Assembly: GCA_037721555.1 (NCBI GenBank)
Contig: JBBJOI010000015.1
Coordinates: 1 to 64,000 of the forward strand
Source: Gaiellasilicea sp037721555
GTDB lineage: Bacteria > Actinomycetota > Thermoleophilia > Gaiellales > Gaiellaceae
Direction: 5' to 3'
Length of the DNA: 64,000 bases
Part shown: positions 18,757-27,638 of the stretch, piece by piece
Position numbering within the stretch: the first letter of the stretch is position 1
How the letters are laid out: each line of letters opens with the position of its first letter
Notes under the pieces: model-generated
Told to the model about the DNA's origin: nothing
The model's input: the letters and a program-made list of their open reading frames with translations, nothing else
Databases searched by the model: none
Program-made: the position numbers and the translations under genes

Positions 18757-19317
18757 ATGCTCAACCTGCCGGCCCACCCGGGCACGACCGGCTACGCGCT
18801 GCTGGCGATCGGGGCGGTGGCCGGCCTGCTGCTCCTCCTCTTCGGCCGGCGCCCGGTCGGCGCGACGGTGGGCGACGACGGCCCGCTGACGCTGATCGTC
18901 ACGGGGACGCTGGCCTTCTGCCTTGCCGGCGCTCCCTTCACGCTCTGGCGGGTCCTCGCCGACATCCGGGAGACCGCACCCGTAACGCCGGAGCATGCGG
19001 AGTACGTGGGGGCGGAGACGAAGCTGATCGACGGCGAACTCGTCCGGCAGATCGAGCGGTTGATCCCGCGGGAGGACAGCTATGGCGTCGGCGTCTCGCC
19101 GGACGCCTATGTCGAGGTCCGGGAGTCGCTCGCGCTCTGGCTCGGCTACGAGCTCGTTCCGCGTCGGCAGGCCCACCGTCCGCAGGAGGCCGAGTGGGTC
19201 GTCACCTGGGGAGCGACGCCTGCTGAGCTTGGGCTTCGCACGCGCCCGCCTCGCCTCGTCGGCCGTAATCGGCTCTCCGACCGGGAACCGGTCTACCTCG
19301 CGCGGACGCGCTCGTGA
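18757..19317 (+). CDS. Membrane-anchored protein of unknown function
   Basis: A 186-residue protein I do not recognise. Two hydrophobic helices lie near the N-terminus (about 13-30 and 46-65). A soluble tail of about 120 residues follows, with DSYGVGVSPDAYVEVRESLA and a repeated basic/acidic pattern. It overlaps the next gene, a multi-spanning GT-C-like protein, by 4 bp (GTGA, 19314-19317). The pair is probably functional together. Small two-helix proteins next to GT-C enzymes can be accessory subunits, but that is only inference. Confidence 0.7.
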   Translation: MLNLPAHPGTTGYALLAIGAVAGLLLLLFGRRPVGATVGDDGPLTLIVTGTLAFCLAGAPFTLWRVLADIRETAPVTPEHAEYVGAETKLIDGELVRQIERLIPREDSYGVGVSPDAYVEVRESLALWLGYELVPRRQAHRPQEAEWVVTWGATPAELGLRTRPPRLVGRNRLSDREPVYLARTRS

Positions 19318-20687
19318 CCCGCGACCTGCTCACGCTCGTCTTCGCGAACGGCTGCATCCTGGCGGCCGGTCACGGAGTGCTCCGCGCGGCGGGTGTTCGG
19401 CCGGCCCTGCTCGACCTCCCCTGGGCATTCGGAGTCGCCTACGTTGCGGGAGCCGCCGCCGTCGGGGTCATCGGCTCGATCCTGCTCGTGGCCGGGCTCG
19501 CGCTGACGTGGTGGCAGCTGGTACTCCTCTGTGCCGCCATCCTCGCCGGCGGCCTCGTCCCAGGGCTTGTGTCGCAGCGACACAAGCCTCCTCGGATCGC
19601 GCTGCGGCCCCACCGGGTGGTGGTGACCGGCTGGCCCAGGCTGCTGCCGCCGGCGACGGCGCTCGCGCTTGCCGTTCTCGCTGCCGATCTCGCGGTGCAG
19701 CCGCTCTGGACGGACGACGCCTGGTCGATCTGGACGATCAAGGCCGCGTCGGTCGTCGAGCTCGGCGGGCTCGACCCGGGGTTCCTATCCTCTGCGGCCG
19801 TCTTCAACGCGGACTATCCGCTCGTCGTGCCCGTGCTCGAGCTCGTCGCGATGCGCTTCTGCGGACTCCCGAACGAGCTCGTGCCGCTCCAGCTCGGGCT
19901 CGTCTTCCTCGCCTTCCCCGCCGCCCTCGTCGCGCTCTTGCGGGAGCGGGTTCGCCCCGTCGTGCTTCGGACGGTCGTGCTCGCGGTCGCGCTGGCGCCG
20001 ACGCTGCAGGTCCAGGCCGCGTCAGCGGTCGCAGACGTCACGCTGGCCGTCTTCTTCGCGCTGGCGGCCGCTGCGGGCTGGCGCTGGGTGGAGACGGGAG
20101 AGAGCCAGCTGCTCTGGCTCTCGGGTGTCTTCGCTGCCGGCGCGATCGGCACGAAGACCGAGGGGCTCGTCTTCGTCGGCGTCCTCGTCGTCGCCCTGGC
20201 GATCGTGGCCGGTGGGCGCCGGCGATCCGCACAGCTTGCGGCGGTTGGTCTCGCGGCGGGCTTGACCCTGTTGCCCTGGGAGCTGTGGACGCGTCGCCAC
20301 GAGGTCGGCAACGCAATCTCAGGCGCGGGCGGAGCGAGCTTCGGCCCGGTCGACCGTGTGCCCCGCGCGGGCTCCGACATGGTGAAGGAGCTCGTCGACC
20401 CGTCGTCGTGGCTCGCCCTGGTCGCGCTCGGCTGCGCCGCGATCGTCGTCGCCTTCAGCCGCCGGGAACGGCGCGCGGCGCTCTTCACGGCCGTCGTGGC
20501 GGTCGGCTGCCTCGCTGGCGTGCTCGGCGCCTACTGGACGACTCCGCTCGACTTCGACTACCACGTTGCGACCTCGGTGCGACGGACGATCGTCGCACCG
20601 GTGCTGTTCGTCGCTGCGATGACGCCGCTACTGCTGGGTCGCCTCGCGGTAGACGCTCAGCGTCCGCTCGGTCATCCGCGCGACTGA
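19314..20687 (+). CDS. Multi-spanning GT-C-like glycosyltransferase (putative)
   Basis: A 457-residue membrane protein with about ten hydrophobic helices. WTDDAWSIWTIKAASVVELG near residue 140 resembles the acidic first extracytoplasmic loop of GT-C enzymes, which use polyprenyl-phosphate sugars. It starts at GTG 19314, coupled to the preceding small membrane protein. The codons for VSQRHKPP near residue 85 contain one copy of a 20-bp repeat found elsewhere in the window. The last 60 bp overlap the convergent GT4 gene (20628-20687). GT-C membership is moderate confidence because no single motif is decisive. Confidence 0.72.
   Translation: MTRDLLTLVFANGCILAAGHGVLRAAGVRPALLDLPWAFGVAYVAGAAAVGVIGSILLVAGLALTWWQLVLLCAAILAGGLVPGLVSQRHKPPRIALRPHRVVVTGWPRLLPPATALALAVLAADLAVQPLWTDDAWSIWTIKAASVVELGGLDPGFLSSAAVFNADYPLVVPVLELVAMRFCGLPNELVPLQLGLVFLAFPAALVALLRERVRPVVLRTVVLAVALAPTLQVQAASAVADVTLAVFFALAAAAGWRWVETGESQLLWLSGVFAAGAIGTKTEGLVFVGVLVVALAIVAGGRRRSAQLAAVGLAAGLTLLPWELWTRRHEVGNAISGAGGASFGPVDRVPRAGSDMVKELVDPSSWLALVALGCAAIVVAFSRRERRAALFTAVVAVGCLAGVLGAYWTTPLDFDYHVATSVRRTIVAPVLFVAAMTPLLLGRLAVDAQRPLGHPRD
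19564..19588 (+). repeat. Palindromic repeat P1, copy a (perfect 11-bp arms)
   Basis: The arms are GGCTTGTGTCG and its exact complement around CAG. The core GTGTCGCAGCGACACAAGCC is shared with copies at 50842 and 55732. It lies within coding DNA and reads V-S-Q-R-H-K-P in the host frame. Confidence 0.8.
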
Positions 20688-21725
20688 GAACTGGCTGCGC
20701 GCCCGGATCAAACCCGCCTCCCCCAACCGCCGCGCGCCCTCCGGATCGGCCAGCAGTCGGTCGAGCGCCCCCGCCACGCCAGGCGCGTCTCCGGCGTCGA
20801 CGAGGATTCCGGTCCGACCGTCCTCGACCACCTCAGGGACGGCGCTCACTCTTGTTGCCACTATAGGCAACGATGCCAGCATCGCCTCGAGGAGGACGAT
20901 CCCGAAGCCCTCCCACCGCGAAGTGTGAACGAACACGTCGGCGCGCTCGAGCCAGTCGCGGGTCTCGATCCGGCCGGGTAGGAGCACGGCATCGTCGAGT
21001 CCGAGCGCCAGCGCTCGAGCACGCGTGGCGGCGTCGAGCGGTCCGGCGCCGAGAATCGCGAGCCGCGCCTGGGGGTGCCGCTCCCTGATCAGCGCGAACG
21101 CCCGCAGAAGCGTCGCGTGATCCTTCTGGTCGATCAGCCGGCCGGCGGCGAGGAGGAGCGGCGACTCGCGCGCGATCCCGGCCGCCTCGGGCGTGATCTC
21201 AGATCGCGCAGCCGGGAGGGCGTCGAGCCCGTAGTGGATCGTCACGAGCTTCCTCGAGTCGTGACCGGCCGCGGCGAGGAACTGGTGGACTGCTGCCGAG
21301 ATCGCGATCAGCCGGCGCGCTCCTCGGGCGAAGAGGCGATCGACGTAGCGGAAGGGCCCCAGCAGGTAACGGTCGTCGTTGTGGCGCGTCGAGAGGTACG
21401 GGAGCCTGAGCGCGTGGGCTGCGATCGCGCCGTAGACGTCCGCGTGCACGAGGTGGGTGTGGAGCAGGTCGGGCCGCTCCGCGCGGACCGCGCGGATCAC
21501 GTCACGGGCCATGCGGGGGCTTGCGTCGGCGCCGCAGCGGACGTGGCGGTAGGGCACGCCGACCTCGTCGAGGCGTCGGAGGAAGCGAGGCGCCTCGCTC
21601 CCAGGCTCGTCGAGCCCGAGGAAGCACGCGTCGACACCGGCGTCGCGCAGGGCTGGCAGGAGCGCGAGGAGGTGGTTCTCCGAGCCGCTCACTCCGCGGA
21701 GCTTGTGCACGTGGAGAACCTTCAA
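20628..21725 (-). CDS. Glycosyltransferase family 4
   Basis: A 365-residue GT4 enzyme beginning with TTG 21725, which overlaps the stop of the preceding GT4 (TTGA, 21722-21725). The N-terminal loop is KLRGVSGSENHLLALLPALR. LLAAGRLIDQKDHATLLRAF starts the donor domain and SRWEGFGIVLLEAMLASLPI near 268-287 is the EX7E site. It is the third gene of the minus operon headed by the O-antigen polymerase. A low-GC palindrome at 20854-20871 encodes part of the LPIVATRV stretch. Its 3' 60 bp are antisense to the GT-C-like gene. Confidence 0.92.
   Translation of the reverse strand: MKVLHVHKLRGVSGSENHLLALLPALRDAGVDACFLGLDEPGSEAPRFLRRLDEVGVPYRHVRCGADASPRMARDVIRAVRAERPDLLHTHLVHADVYGAIAAHALRLPYLSTRHNDDRYLLGPFRYVDRLFARGARRLIAISAAVHQFLAAAGHDSRKLVTIHYGLDALPAARSEITPEAAGIARESPLLLAAGRLIDQKDHATLLRAFALIRERHPQARLAILGAGPLDAATRARALALGLDDAVLLPGRIETRDWLERADVFVHTSRWEGFGIVLLEAMLASLPIVATRVSAVPEVVEDGRTGILVDAGDAPGVAGALDRLLADPEGARRLGEAGLIRARSQFSVARMTERTLSVYREATQQ
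20854..20871. repeat. Palindromic repeat P2, copy a
   Basis: GTTGCC-N6-GGCAAC inside a GT4 gene. The host codons here (TTG, ATA, ACA, AGA) are unusual for this GC-rich window. A second copy with the same arms and spacing is at 52077-52094. Confidence 0.6.
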
Positions 21726-22891
21726 TTTCTAAGCAGCGATCGGTACAGAGCATCGACCTCGTCCGCCATCCGCCCGGTCGCGAAGCGCGCCCGCACGTCG
21801 TCACCGCCGCGCCGTCCGAGCTCCCGCCGCAGCTCCGGGTCGCGCGCGAGCATGGCGAGGGCGGCGGCGAGGCCGTCCGTATCGCCGATCGGCCTCAAGA
21901 AACCGCTCTCACCCTCCTTCACGACCGCGGCCGTCCCGCCGGCGCGGGTCGCGATCACCGGACGATCGGCCGCGAGCGCCTCGATCGCCACCACGGGCGC
22001 ACCCTCGTTCTCCGACGTCAGCAGCAGGGCGTCGAAGGCCGCGTACCAGCCGCGGAGGCCCTGCTGGAATCCCACGAAACGGCAGCGCTCGAACACTCCG
22101 AGCTCACGCGCAAGGCGCTCGGTGTCGGCGCGCTCGTCGCCGTCACCGACGAGCACGAGCACGGCGTCGACTCCGTCGTCCAGCAGCACCCGGAGCGTCC
22201 GCGGGAGGTCGAGCGGGCGTTTGATCGGCGTGAACCTTCCGGCCCAGCCGACGACGAACGTGTCCTCCTCGACGCCGAGCCGAGCGCGGATCGTCGCTCG
22301 CGCCGCCGTGTCGGCGTCGCTCCACGGAGGCAGGTCGAAGCCGTACGGCACGACGACGATGCGCTCCCGCGGTGCAACTCCGAATCTCACCAAGTCGTTC
22401 TGCACCTCCTCGCTCACCGCCACGAGCGCGTCGGCCGACCGTGCGAGCAGGCGCTCGATCAGGCGAAACGCACGCTCTCGCCGCGGATCGAAGTAGCCGC
22501 GCAGGACGTGGCCGTGGTAGGTGTGCACGACGGCCCGCGGGCGCGCCGTACCGGAGAGAAGCGCGGCGATACGGCCCGTGGCGCCGGCCTTCGAGGTGTG
22601 GGTCTGGAGCACGTCCGGGCGCGTCGCCCGCAGGACGTCGCGCAGCGCACGGATGGCCGCGAGGTCGGCTCGCGGCGACAGCTCGCGCTGCAGCGCCGGC
22701 AGCTGCTGCACGCTGACGTCGAGCTCCTCCGCAACGTAGTCCATCGACTCCTCGCCCGTCGCGAGGGTTCCGGCAACGACCAGCACATCGTTCCCGCGCC
22801 GCTGCTGCTCGCGCGCCAGTTGCAGGACGTGCAGGGCGGCACCGCCGACGTTCAGGCGCGCGATCGCATGAACGATTCGAAGCGAGCTCAT
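21722..22891 (-). CDS. Glycosyltransferase family 4
   Basis: A 389-residue GT4 enzyme starting at ATG 22891 (MSSLRIVHAIARLNVGGAAL), which overlaps the polymerase stop (ATGA, 22888-22891); the frame is open far upstream but only as a shadow. It has the GGAALHVLQL acceptor loop, VVGWAGRFTPIKRPLDLPRT at the start of the donor domain and TSENEGAPVVAIEALAADRP near 295 (EX7E with EGAP in place of EGFG). The pattern resembles the widespread capsular GT4 group. It is the second gene of a three-gene operon. Confidence 0.92.
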   Translation of the reverse strand: MSSLRIVHAIARLNVGGAALHVLQLAREQQRRGNDVLVVAGTLATGEESMDYVAEELDVSVQQLPALQRELSPRADLAAIRALRDVLRATRPDVLQTHTSKAGATGRIAALLSGTARPRAVVHTYHGHVLRGYFDPRRERAFRLIERLLARSADALVAVSEEVQNDLVRFGVAPRERIVVVPYGFDLPPWSDADTAARATIRARLGVEEDTFVVGWAGRFTPIKRPLDLPRTLRVLLDDGVDAVLVLVGDGDERADTERLARELGVFERCRFVGFQQGLRGWYAAFDALLLTSENEGAPVVAIEALAADRPVIATRAGGTAAVVKEGESGFLRPIGDTDGLAAALAMLARDPELRRELGRRGGDDVRARFATGRMADEVDALYRSLLRN

Positions 22892-24189
22892 GGGCGCAGT
22901 CGACGATCTCCGACGACGTGCGGGGTCACCGCAACGACGCCGATCGTGAGCCAGAATATCGAGGCGACCGGAGAACCCCCGAAGAGCGCGGCTCCGGCGA
23001 GCGCTCCCGCGAGGCCGCCGAGCCAGCCCGCCGGGACGAGCGCGTGCTCGAGTGGCGGCGCCCGCAGTCCGACGCCGAGCCCCCGCCGGATGGCGAGGAA
23101 CGCGATCAGCAGGAAGAGGAGACCCCCGACGAGGCCGAGCTCGAGCAGGATCTGGTCGTAGGTCTGCTGCGGGATGAAGGTGCCCTCCAGGTCGCGGAAG
23201 TACTGCGCCGGCTGATCCGGGAACCGCGCGCGGGCGTCGGGCAAATACCGCGCGTAGTCCTCCGCGGGAAGCTCCCCGTGCCAACCGGTACCGAGAACCG
23301 GGCGATCGAGGAAGACGCGGCCGCCGACATAGGCGAAGATCAGGCGCTGGCTCCAGCTCGCGGCGTACTGACCCGGCCGCTCGGGCTCCGGGCCGAACCA
23401 CTCCTGAATGAAGCCGAGCTCGCCAGTCCGCAAGGTCAGCGTCGCTCCCGTGACGGCGACCACGACTCCGAGCGTGACGAGCAGCGCGCCCAGGCGCAGG
23501 GAGCGGCGGCCGAGCGCGAGCGCGACCAGCACTGCGGCGGCCAGGTAGAGGCCCAGCAGGCTCGCGAGCGACGCACCCAGCGCGATTGCGAAGCCGCCGG
23601 CGACGATTCCGGCGAGGGCGATGGATCCCGGCCGCCCTGGCCTCGCGTAGACGGTCGCGAGGCCGATCACCAGCGCGAGCGTCCCAAGAGCCGCGAGGTC
23701 GTGCTCGCCCATGAACGAACCCTGGCGCCCACCCCCGCCGGCGACGAACTCGACCGCGCCCCAGGCGACAGCGACGACGCAGAAGCCGACCACGACCCCG
23801 AGCAACGTGACGAGACGATCCCGGTCCTCGACGAAGGCCACCGCACCGAGCGTGAGCGCGAAGAGCTCCACGAGCCTGCCCGCCGAGGTGAGCGCATCGA
23901 CGCCGTTCGGGATCGCCGACACGGCGATCAGGGCGGCAAAGGCGGCGGCCGCGAGCACGAGGCTGCGACCCGGAACCACCCGACGCGCCCGCAACCGCCA
24001 CCCGGCGAGCAAGGCGGTCGCGACGAGGGCGAGGTCGACCGGCCCGACGGAGAGGTCCGCGCCGCCGAGGCCGACCTCCACGCTCGGTAGATCCCTGGCA
24101 CGCAGCAGCGAGAGCACGACAGCCAGGAGAAAAACGGTGAAGGAGAGATCGCGGAGAGGCGCGAACGCTCGCCGCGGCGGTCTCGGCAT
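22888..24189 (-). CDS. O-antigen polymerase/ligase-like membrane protein (Wzy/WaaL family)
   Basis: A 433-residue protein with about 11-12 hydrophobic helices and one long extracytoplasmic loop (roughly residues 265-345, including RLIFAYVGGRVFLDRPVLGT and PQQTYDQILLELGLVGGLLF). These are typical of the Wzy_C/O-antigen ligase fold, which joins lipid-linked repeat units or transfers them to an acceptor. In a probable monoderm, polymerase is more likely than ligase. It heads a minus operon with two GT4 genes and shares its promoter region with the divergent GT4 at 24258. Confidence 0.85.
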   Translation of the reverse strand: MPRPPRRAFAPLRDLSFTVFLLAVVLSLLRARDLPSVEVGLGGADLSVGPVDLALVATALLAGWRLRARRVVPGRSLVLAAAAFAALIAVSAIPNGVDALTSAGRLVELFALTLGAVAFVEDRDRLVTLLGVVVGFCVVAVAWGAVEFVAGGGGRQGSFMGEHDLAALGTLALVIGLATVYARPGRPGSIALAGIVAGGFAIALGASLASLLGLYLAAAVLVALALGRRSLRLGALLVTLGVVVAVTGATLTLRTGELGFIQEWFGPEPERPGQYAASWSQRLIFAYVGGRVFLDRPVLGTGWHGELPAEDYARYLPDARARFPDQPAQYFRDLEGTFIPQQTYDQILLELGLVGGLLFLLIAFLAIRRGLGVGLRAPPLEHALVPAGWLGGLAGALAGAALFGGSPVASIFWLTIGVVAVTPHVVGDRRLRP

Positions 24190-24191
24190 CG

Positions 24192-24218
24192 GGAGAACCT
24201 ATGCTACGCGTGTTCTCC
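24192..24218. promoter_or_regulatory. Divergent promoter with inverted repeat (candidate operator)
   Basis: GGAGAAC (24192-24198) and GTTCTCC (24212-24218) are perfect 7-bp arms 13 bp apart. Between them lie TATGCT (plus, 24200-24205) and TAGCAT (minus, 24206-24201). The minus box is 11 nt before ATG 24189. The dyad centred on both -10 boxes could bind a regulator of both operons. Confidence 0.5.
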
Positions 24219-24257
24219 GGTGCGCTCGCGCCGGGCCCGAGCCCCAGAGGCTCTTAC

Positions 24258-25364
24258 ATGCGCATCGCCTTCTTTACCGGAATCTGGCCCCCTGACGTCG
24301 GCGGCCCCGCGACCCACGGGCCCGACTTCGCCCGCTTCCTCGTTGGCCGCGGCCACGCCGTTCATGTCGTCACGATGGGCGACGGCGAGCCCACGGAGCG
24401 CCCGTGCGAGGTATCGGTTGTCTCACGCCGGCTTCCATTTCCACTCCGCTATGGGCAGGTGACGCTGCGCGGCGCCCGCGCGGCGCGCAGCGCCGACGTC
24501 GTCTACGCCACCGCCACCTACGCGGCCGCCGCGGCCGCCGCCACCGTGGCGCGGCGCCCGCTCGTCGCGAAGCTCGTCTCGGACCCCGCCTACGAGCGAG
24601 CCCGTCGCCTCCGGCTCTTCACCGGGACGCTCGAGGACTTCCAGCACTCCGCGACGGCTGCGGTACGAGCCCTACGGGGGGCGAGGACGCGGGCGCTCGG
24701 GACGGCGACCGCGATCGTGGTGCCGAGCGCCTACCTGGCAGAGATCGCGGTCGGCTGGGGGCTCGACCGCCACCGGATAACGGTGCTCACGAACCCCGCG
24801 CCCCCGCCTGTGGCCGTGGAGCCCGCGGTGCTCGAGCCCGGCACCTTCGTCTTCGTCGGGAGGCTGACCGAGCAAAAAGCGCTCGGCGTGGCGATCGACG
24901 CGATCGCGCGGACGCCGGCCGCAAGCCTTGCGATCGTCGGCGACGGGCCGGAGCGGGCGCAACTCGAGCGCATCGCAGCGGCCTCAGGCGCCTCCGACCG
25001 GATCCGGTTCCTTGGCTCGCGGACGCGCGACGACGCGCTGCGAATCGCGGCCGGCGCCGAAGCGGGCATCCTCTCGAGCGCCTGGGAGAACCTGCCTCAC
25101 TCGGCCGTCGAGGCGCTGTCGGTCGGCGTGCCCGTCGTCTCGACCGCAGTCGGCGGGGTGCCCGAAGTCGTCCACGACGGTGAGAACGGCCTGCTCGTAC
25201 CGCCCGGAAGGCCGGACGAGCTGGCCCGGGCGCTCGCGCGCATCCTGGAGGAACCCGGCCTGCGCGAGCGGCTCGCCGCCGCGGCGAAGCCGTCGGTGGC
25301 GGGACTCTCGAGCGACGTGATCTACGCGCGGCTCGAGGGCGTGCTCGCCGGAGTGTCACGATGA
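24258..25364 (+). CDS. Glycosyltransferase family 4
   Basis: A GT4 enzyme of 368 residues. ATG 24258 has AGAGG 7 nt upstream and starts exactly at the first strand (MRIAFFTGIWPPDVGGPATH); an in-frame ATG at 24201 would add an unrelated tail. The GGPATH loop, TFVFVGRLTEQKALGVAIDA and the donor region SSAWENLPHSAVEALSVGVP are visible. The EX7E motif is present as E-N-L-P-H-S-A-V-E. It is the first gene of a four-gene operon ending in the priming sugar transferase. A short bridging ORF links it to the next gene. Confidence 0.92.
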   Translation: MRIAFFTGIWPPDVGGPATHGPDFARFLVGRGHAVHVVTMGDGEPTERPCEVSVVSRRLPFPLRYGQVTLRGARAARSADVVYATATYAAAAAAATVARRPLVAKLVSDPAYERARRLRLFTGTLEDFQHSATAAVRALRGARTRALGTATAIVVPSAYLAEIAVGWGLDRHRITVLTNPAPPPVAVEPAVLEPGTFVFVGRLTEQKALGVAIDAIARTPAASLAIVGDGPERAQLERIAAASGASDRIRFLGSRTRDDALRIAAGAEAGILSSAWENLPHSAVEALSVGVPVVSTAVGGVPEVVHDGENGLLVPPGRPDELARALARILEEPGLRERLAAAAKPSVAGLSSDVIYARLEGVLAGVSR

Positions 25365-25396
25365 CCACCGGTGTCGATGGCCCGGCCTGCCGATGA
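25361..25396 (+). other. Eleven-codon bridging ORF between two GT4 genes
   Basis: ATG 25361 overlaps the upstream stop (ATGA, 25361-25364). The ORF reads MTTGVDGPACR and its TGA overlaps the next start (ATGA, 25393-25396). The layout would let ribosomes pass from one gene to the next by two re-initiation steps. A peptide function is not implied. Confidence 0.4.
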
Positions 25397-26532
25397 CGGA
25401 TCGGCCCCGTGCGCTCTTCGTCGGGCGGATGCGCTACACCCTGCCGCTGCCGGAGTGGCTCGCGAAGAAGTGGGATGCGATCGAAGGTGAGCTCGACTAC
25501 CGGGTGGTGGGTGCGGCCGCGCCCGAGAGCGACACCAGTAGCCATCGCTTCCACCTCGCGGCTCCCTCGCGCCCGCGCATCCTCGACGGCCTGCTCTTCT
25601 ACCTGCGACTCCCGTTCCGCCTCCGCAACGAGATTCGAGGGTTCAAGCCCGAGGCGGTGTTCGCCTCCGACCCTTTCCTCGGCGCCTGCTCGCTCCTCGG
25701 ACGGGCGCTCGCCCGTCGTCCGACGAAGGTGATCGTCGAGGTTCACGGCGATTGGAAGACGTTCACGCGGCTCTACGGCTCGCCGGGCCGGCGCCTCGTG
25801 ACGCCCCTGGCGGATCGTGTCGCCGAGTATTCCGTGCGTCACGCCGACGCGACGCGGGCGGTGTCCACCTTCACTGCCAGTCTGATCGAGGACACGCGCG
25901 GGGTGCCGCCTAGCGCTCTGTTCACGCCGTTCAGCGATCTCTCGGCCTTCGCCGAGCGGCCGCCCGTGGAGCTCCCGGAACGGCCGACGATCCTCTCGGT
26001 GGCCGCACTCGAGGCCTACAAGAACCTCGCGGGGCTCGACGCCGCGTGGCGCGTGCTGGCCGGGCGATTGCCGGACGCTCGGCTCGTACTCGTCGGCAGC
26101 GGCTCACAGCGCACTATCGCCGATCGCCTCGTCCACGACTTCCCGGGTCGGGTGGAACACCACGCGTGGCTCGATCCGAACGCGGTCGCGGCGGCACTCG
26201 ACGACGCCACGCTCCTCGTCCTGCCGTCGTGGCCGGAGGGCCTCGGCCGCGTGGTGATCGAGGCGTTCGCCCGCGGCAGAGCCGTCGTCGCAACGGATGC
26301 CGGCGGGATTCCCGACCTCGTCACGCACGAACGCCAAGGCCTGTTGATCCCTCCCGGCGACGTGCCGGCGCTTGCCGCCGCACTCGAGCGAGTTCTCGGG
26401 GATCGCGTCCTTGCAGAGCGGCTCGGCGCGGCTGCGCGGGAACGCTACGCGGAGTGGCACTCGACGCCGGAGGAGCTGGCCCGCCGGCTGCGCGAGCTGC
26501 TGGAGTCGGCGGCGGCCGGACGAGCGCGCTGA
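25393..26532 (+). CDS. Glycosyltransferase family 4
   Basis: A GT-B enzyme of 379 residues. The N-terminal domain (RALFVGRMRYTLPLPEWLAK) lacks the GG loop of its neighbours and is of the type that begins with a basic segment. TILSVAALEAYKNLAGLDAA opens the donor domain and PSWPEGLGRVVIEAFARGRA near residue 282 is the EX7E region. Start ATG 25393 overlaps the bridging ORF stop. It ends 2 bp before the next GT gene. Sugar specificity is unknown. Confidence 0.9.
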   Translation: MTDRPRALFVGRMRYTLPLPEWLAKKWDAIEGELDYRVVGAAAPESDTSSHRFHLAAPSRPRILDGLLFYLRLPFRLRNEIRGFKPEAVFASDPFLGACSLLGRALARRPTKVIVEVHGDWKTFTRLYGSPGRRLVTPLADRVAEYSVRHADATRAVSTFTASLIEDTRGVPPSALFTPFSDLSAFAERPPVELPERPTILSVAALEAYKNLAGLDAAWRVLAGRLPDARLVLVGSGSQRTIADRLVHDFPGRVEHHAWLDPNAVAAALDDATLLVLPSWPEGLGRVVIEAFARGRAVVATDAGGIPDLVTHERQGLLIPPGDVPALAAALERVLGDRVLAERLGAAARERYAEWHSTPEELARRLRELLESAAAGRAR

Positions 26533-26534
26533 GC

Positions 26535-27629
26535 ATGCGGCTCCTCTTCGTCACGCAGACGATCGACGCCGACCACCCAGCGCTCGCTCAGACGATCGAC
26601 CTGGTGCGGGAGCTCGCCGCTCGCTCCGAATCCGTCACCGTTCTCTGCGACTCGGTTCGCCGGCACGACCTGCCGCCGAACGTCGAGCTCCTGACCTTCG
26701 GCGCCCGCTCCAGGACGGGCCGTGGGCTCCGCTTCGCGCGCGCCGCGGCGGCGGTACTTCTCCGATCCGAAGGACGGCCCGACGCCGCGGTCGTTCACAT
26801 GGTGCCGCTGTTTCTGCTCCTGCTTGCGCCGCTCGCCAAGGCGCGGAGCGTCCCGCTCCTGCTCTGGTACACGCACTGGCACGCTGGGCGCTCGCTCCGG
26901 CTTGCGACCACGCTCGCCGACACGGTGCTCAGCGTCGACCGGCGCTCCTTCCCGCTCACGACCGCAAAGCTGCACCCGACGGGGCACGCAATCGACGTCG
27001 CCCGCTTTGCACCGGCCGAAGAGGCGCCGGCCGAGGAGACGCCGACGTCTGAACGCCTGCGACTGCTCGCGCTCGGCCGGATGGCGCGCTGGAAGGGATA
27101 CGAGACCATGCTCGACGGGCTTCGGCTCGCTGTCGCGCGTGGACTCGACGCGGAGCTCGAGCTGCGCGGGCCGGCGCTGACCGAGGACGAGCGCGCCCAT
27201 GGGGCCGAGCTCGAGCAACTCGTCGCAGGCTCGGAGGAGCTGCGCGGCCGGGTTCGCCTCCAGCCACCGGTGTCACGCGATCGGATCCCGGCCCTGCTCC
27301 AAACCGCGCACGCGCTCCTGAGTGCGACGCAGCCACGCGGCGGCGAGACTCTCGACAAGGTGGTCTACGAGGCGGCGGCCTGCGGTGTCCCCGTCGTCGC
27401 GAGCAACACGGCGCTGACGGAATTCCTCGGCGATCTCGACCTCGAGCTCCGCTTCCCCCCACGCGACGCGGAGGCACTGGCCCGCGTGCTGCTCGAGCTT
27501 GGCGCTGCAACCCTGGAGGAGCGCCGGCGCGTCGGTCTCGAGCTCCGGCAGCGGGTGATCGCCGGGCACTCGGTGGAGTCGTGGGCGGACACCGTTGCCT
27601 CGCTCGTAGTAGCCCCCGGGCGGCAGTAA
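26535..27629 (+). CDS. Glycosyltransferase family 4
   Basis: A GT4 enzyme of 364 residues from ATG 26535 (MRLLFVTQTIDADHPALAQT), 2 bp after the previous gene; the open frame upstream only shadows that gene. LRLLALGRMARWKGYETMLD starts the donor domain. The EX7E region is altered to SATQPRGGETLDKVVYEAAACGVPV, with GGETLDKV replacing EGFG. This variant occurs in a GT4 subgroup that often precedes polyprenyl glycosylphosphotransferases, which fits the next gene. Acceptor is unknown. Confidence 0.86.
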   Translation: MRLLFVTQTIDADHPALAQTIDLVRELAARSESVTVLCDSVRRHDLPPNVELLTFGARSRTGRGLRFARAAAAVLLRSEGRPDAAVVHMVPLFLLLLAPLAKARSVPLLLWYTHWHAGRSLRLATTLADTVLSVDRRSFPLTTAKLHPTGHAIDVARFAPAEEAPAEETPTSERLRLLALGRMARWKGYETMLDGLRLAVARGLDAELELRGPALTEDERAHGAELEQLVAGSEELRGRVRLQPPVSRDRIPALLQTAHALLSATQPRGGETLDKVVYEAAACGVPVVASNTALTEFLGDLDLELRFPPRDAEALARVLLELGAATLEERRRVGLELRQRVIAGHSVESWADTVASLVVAPGRQ

Positions 27630-27638
27630 CATCGCGTC

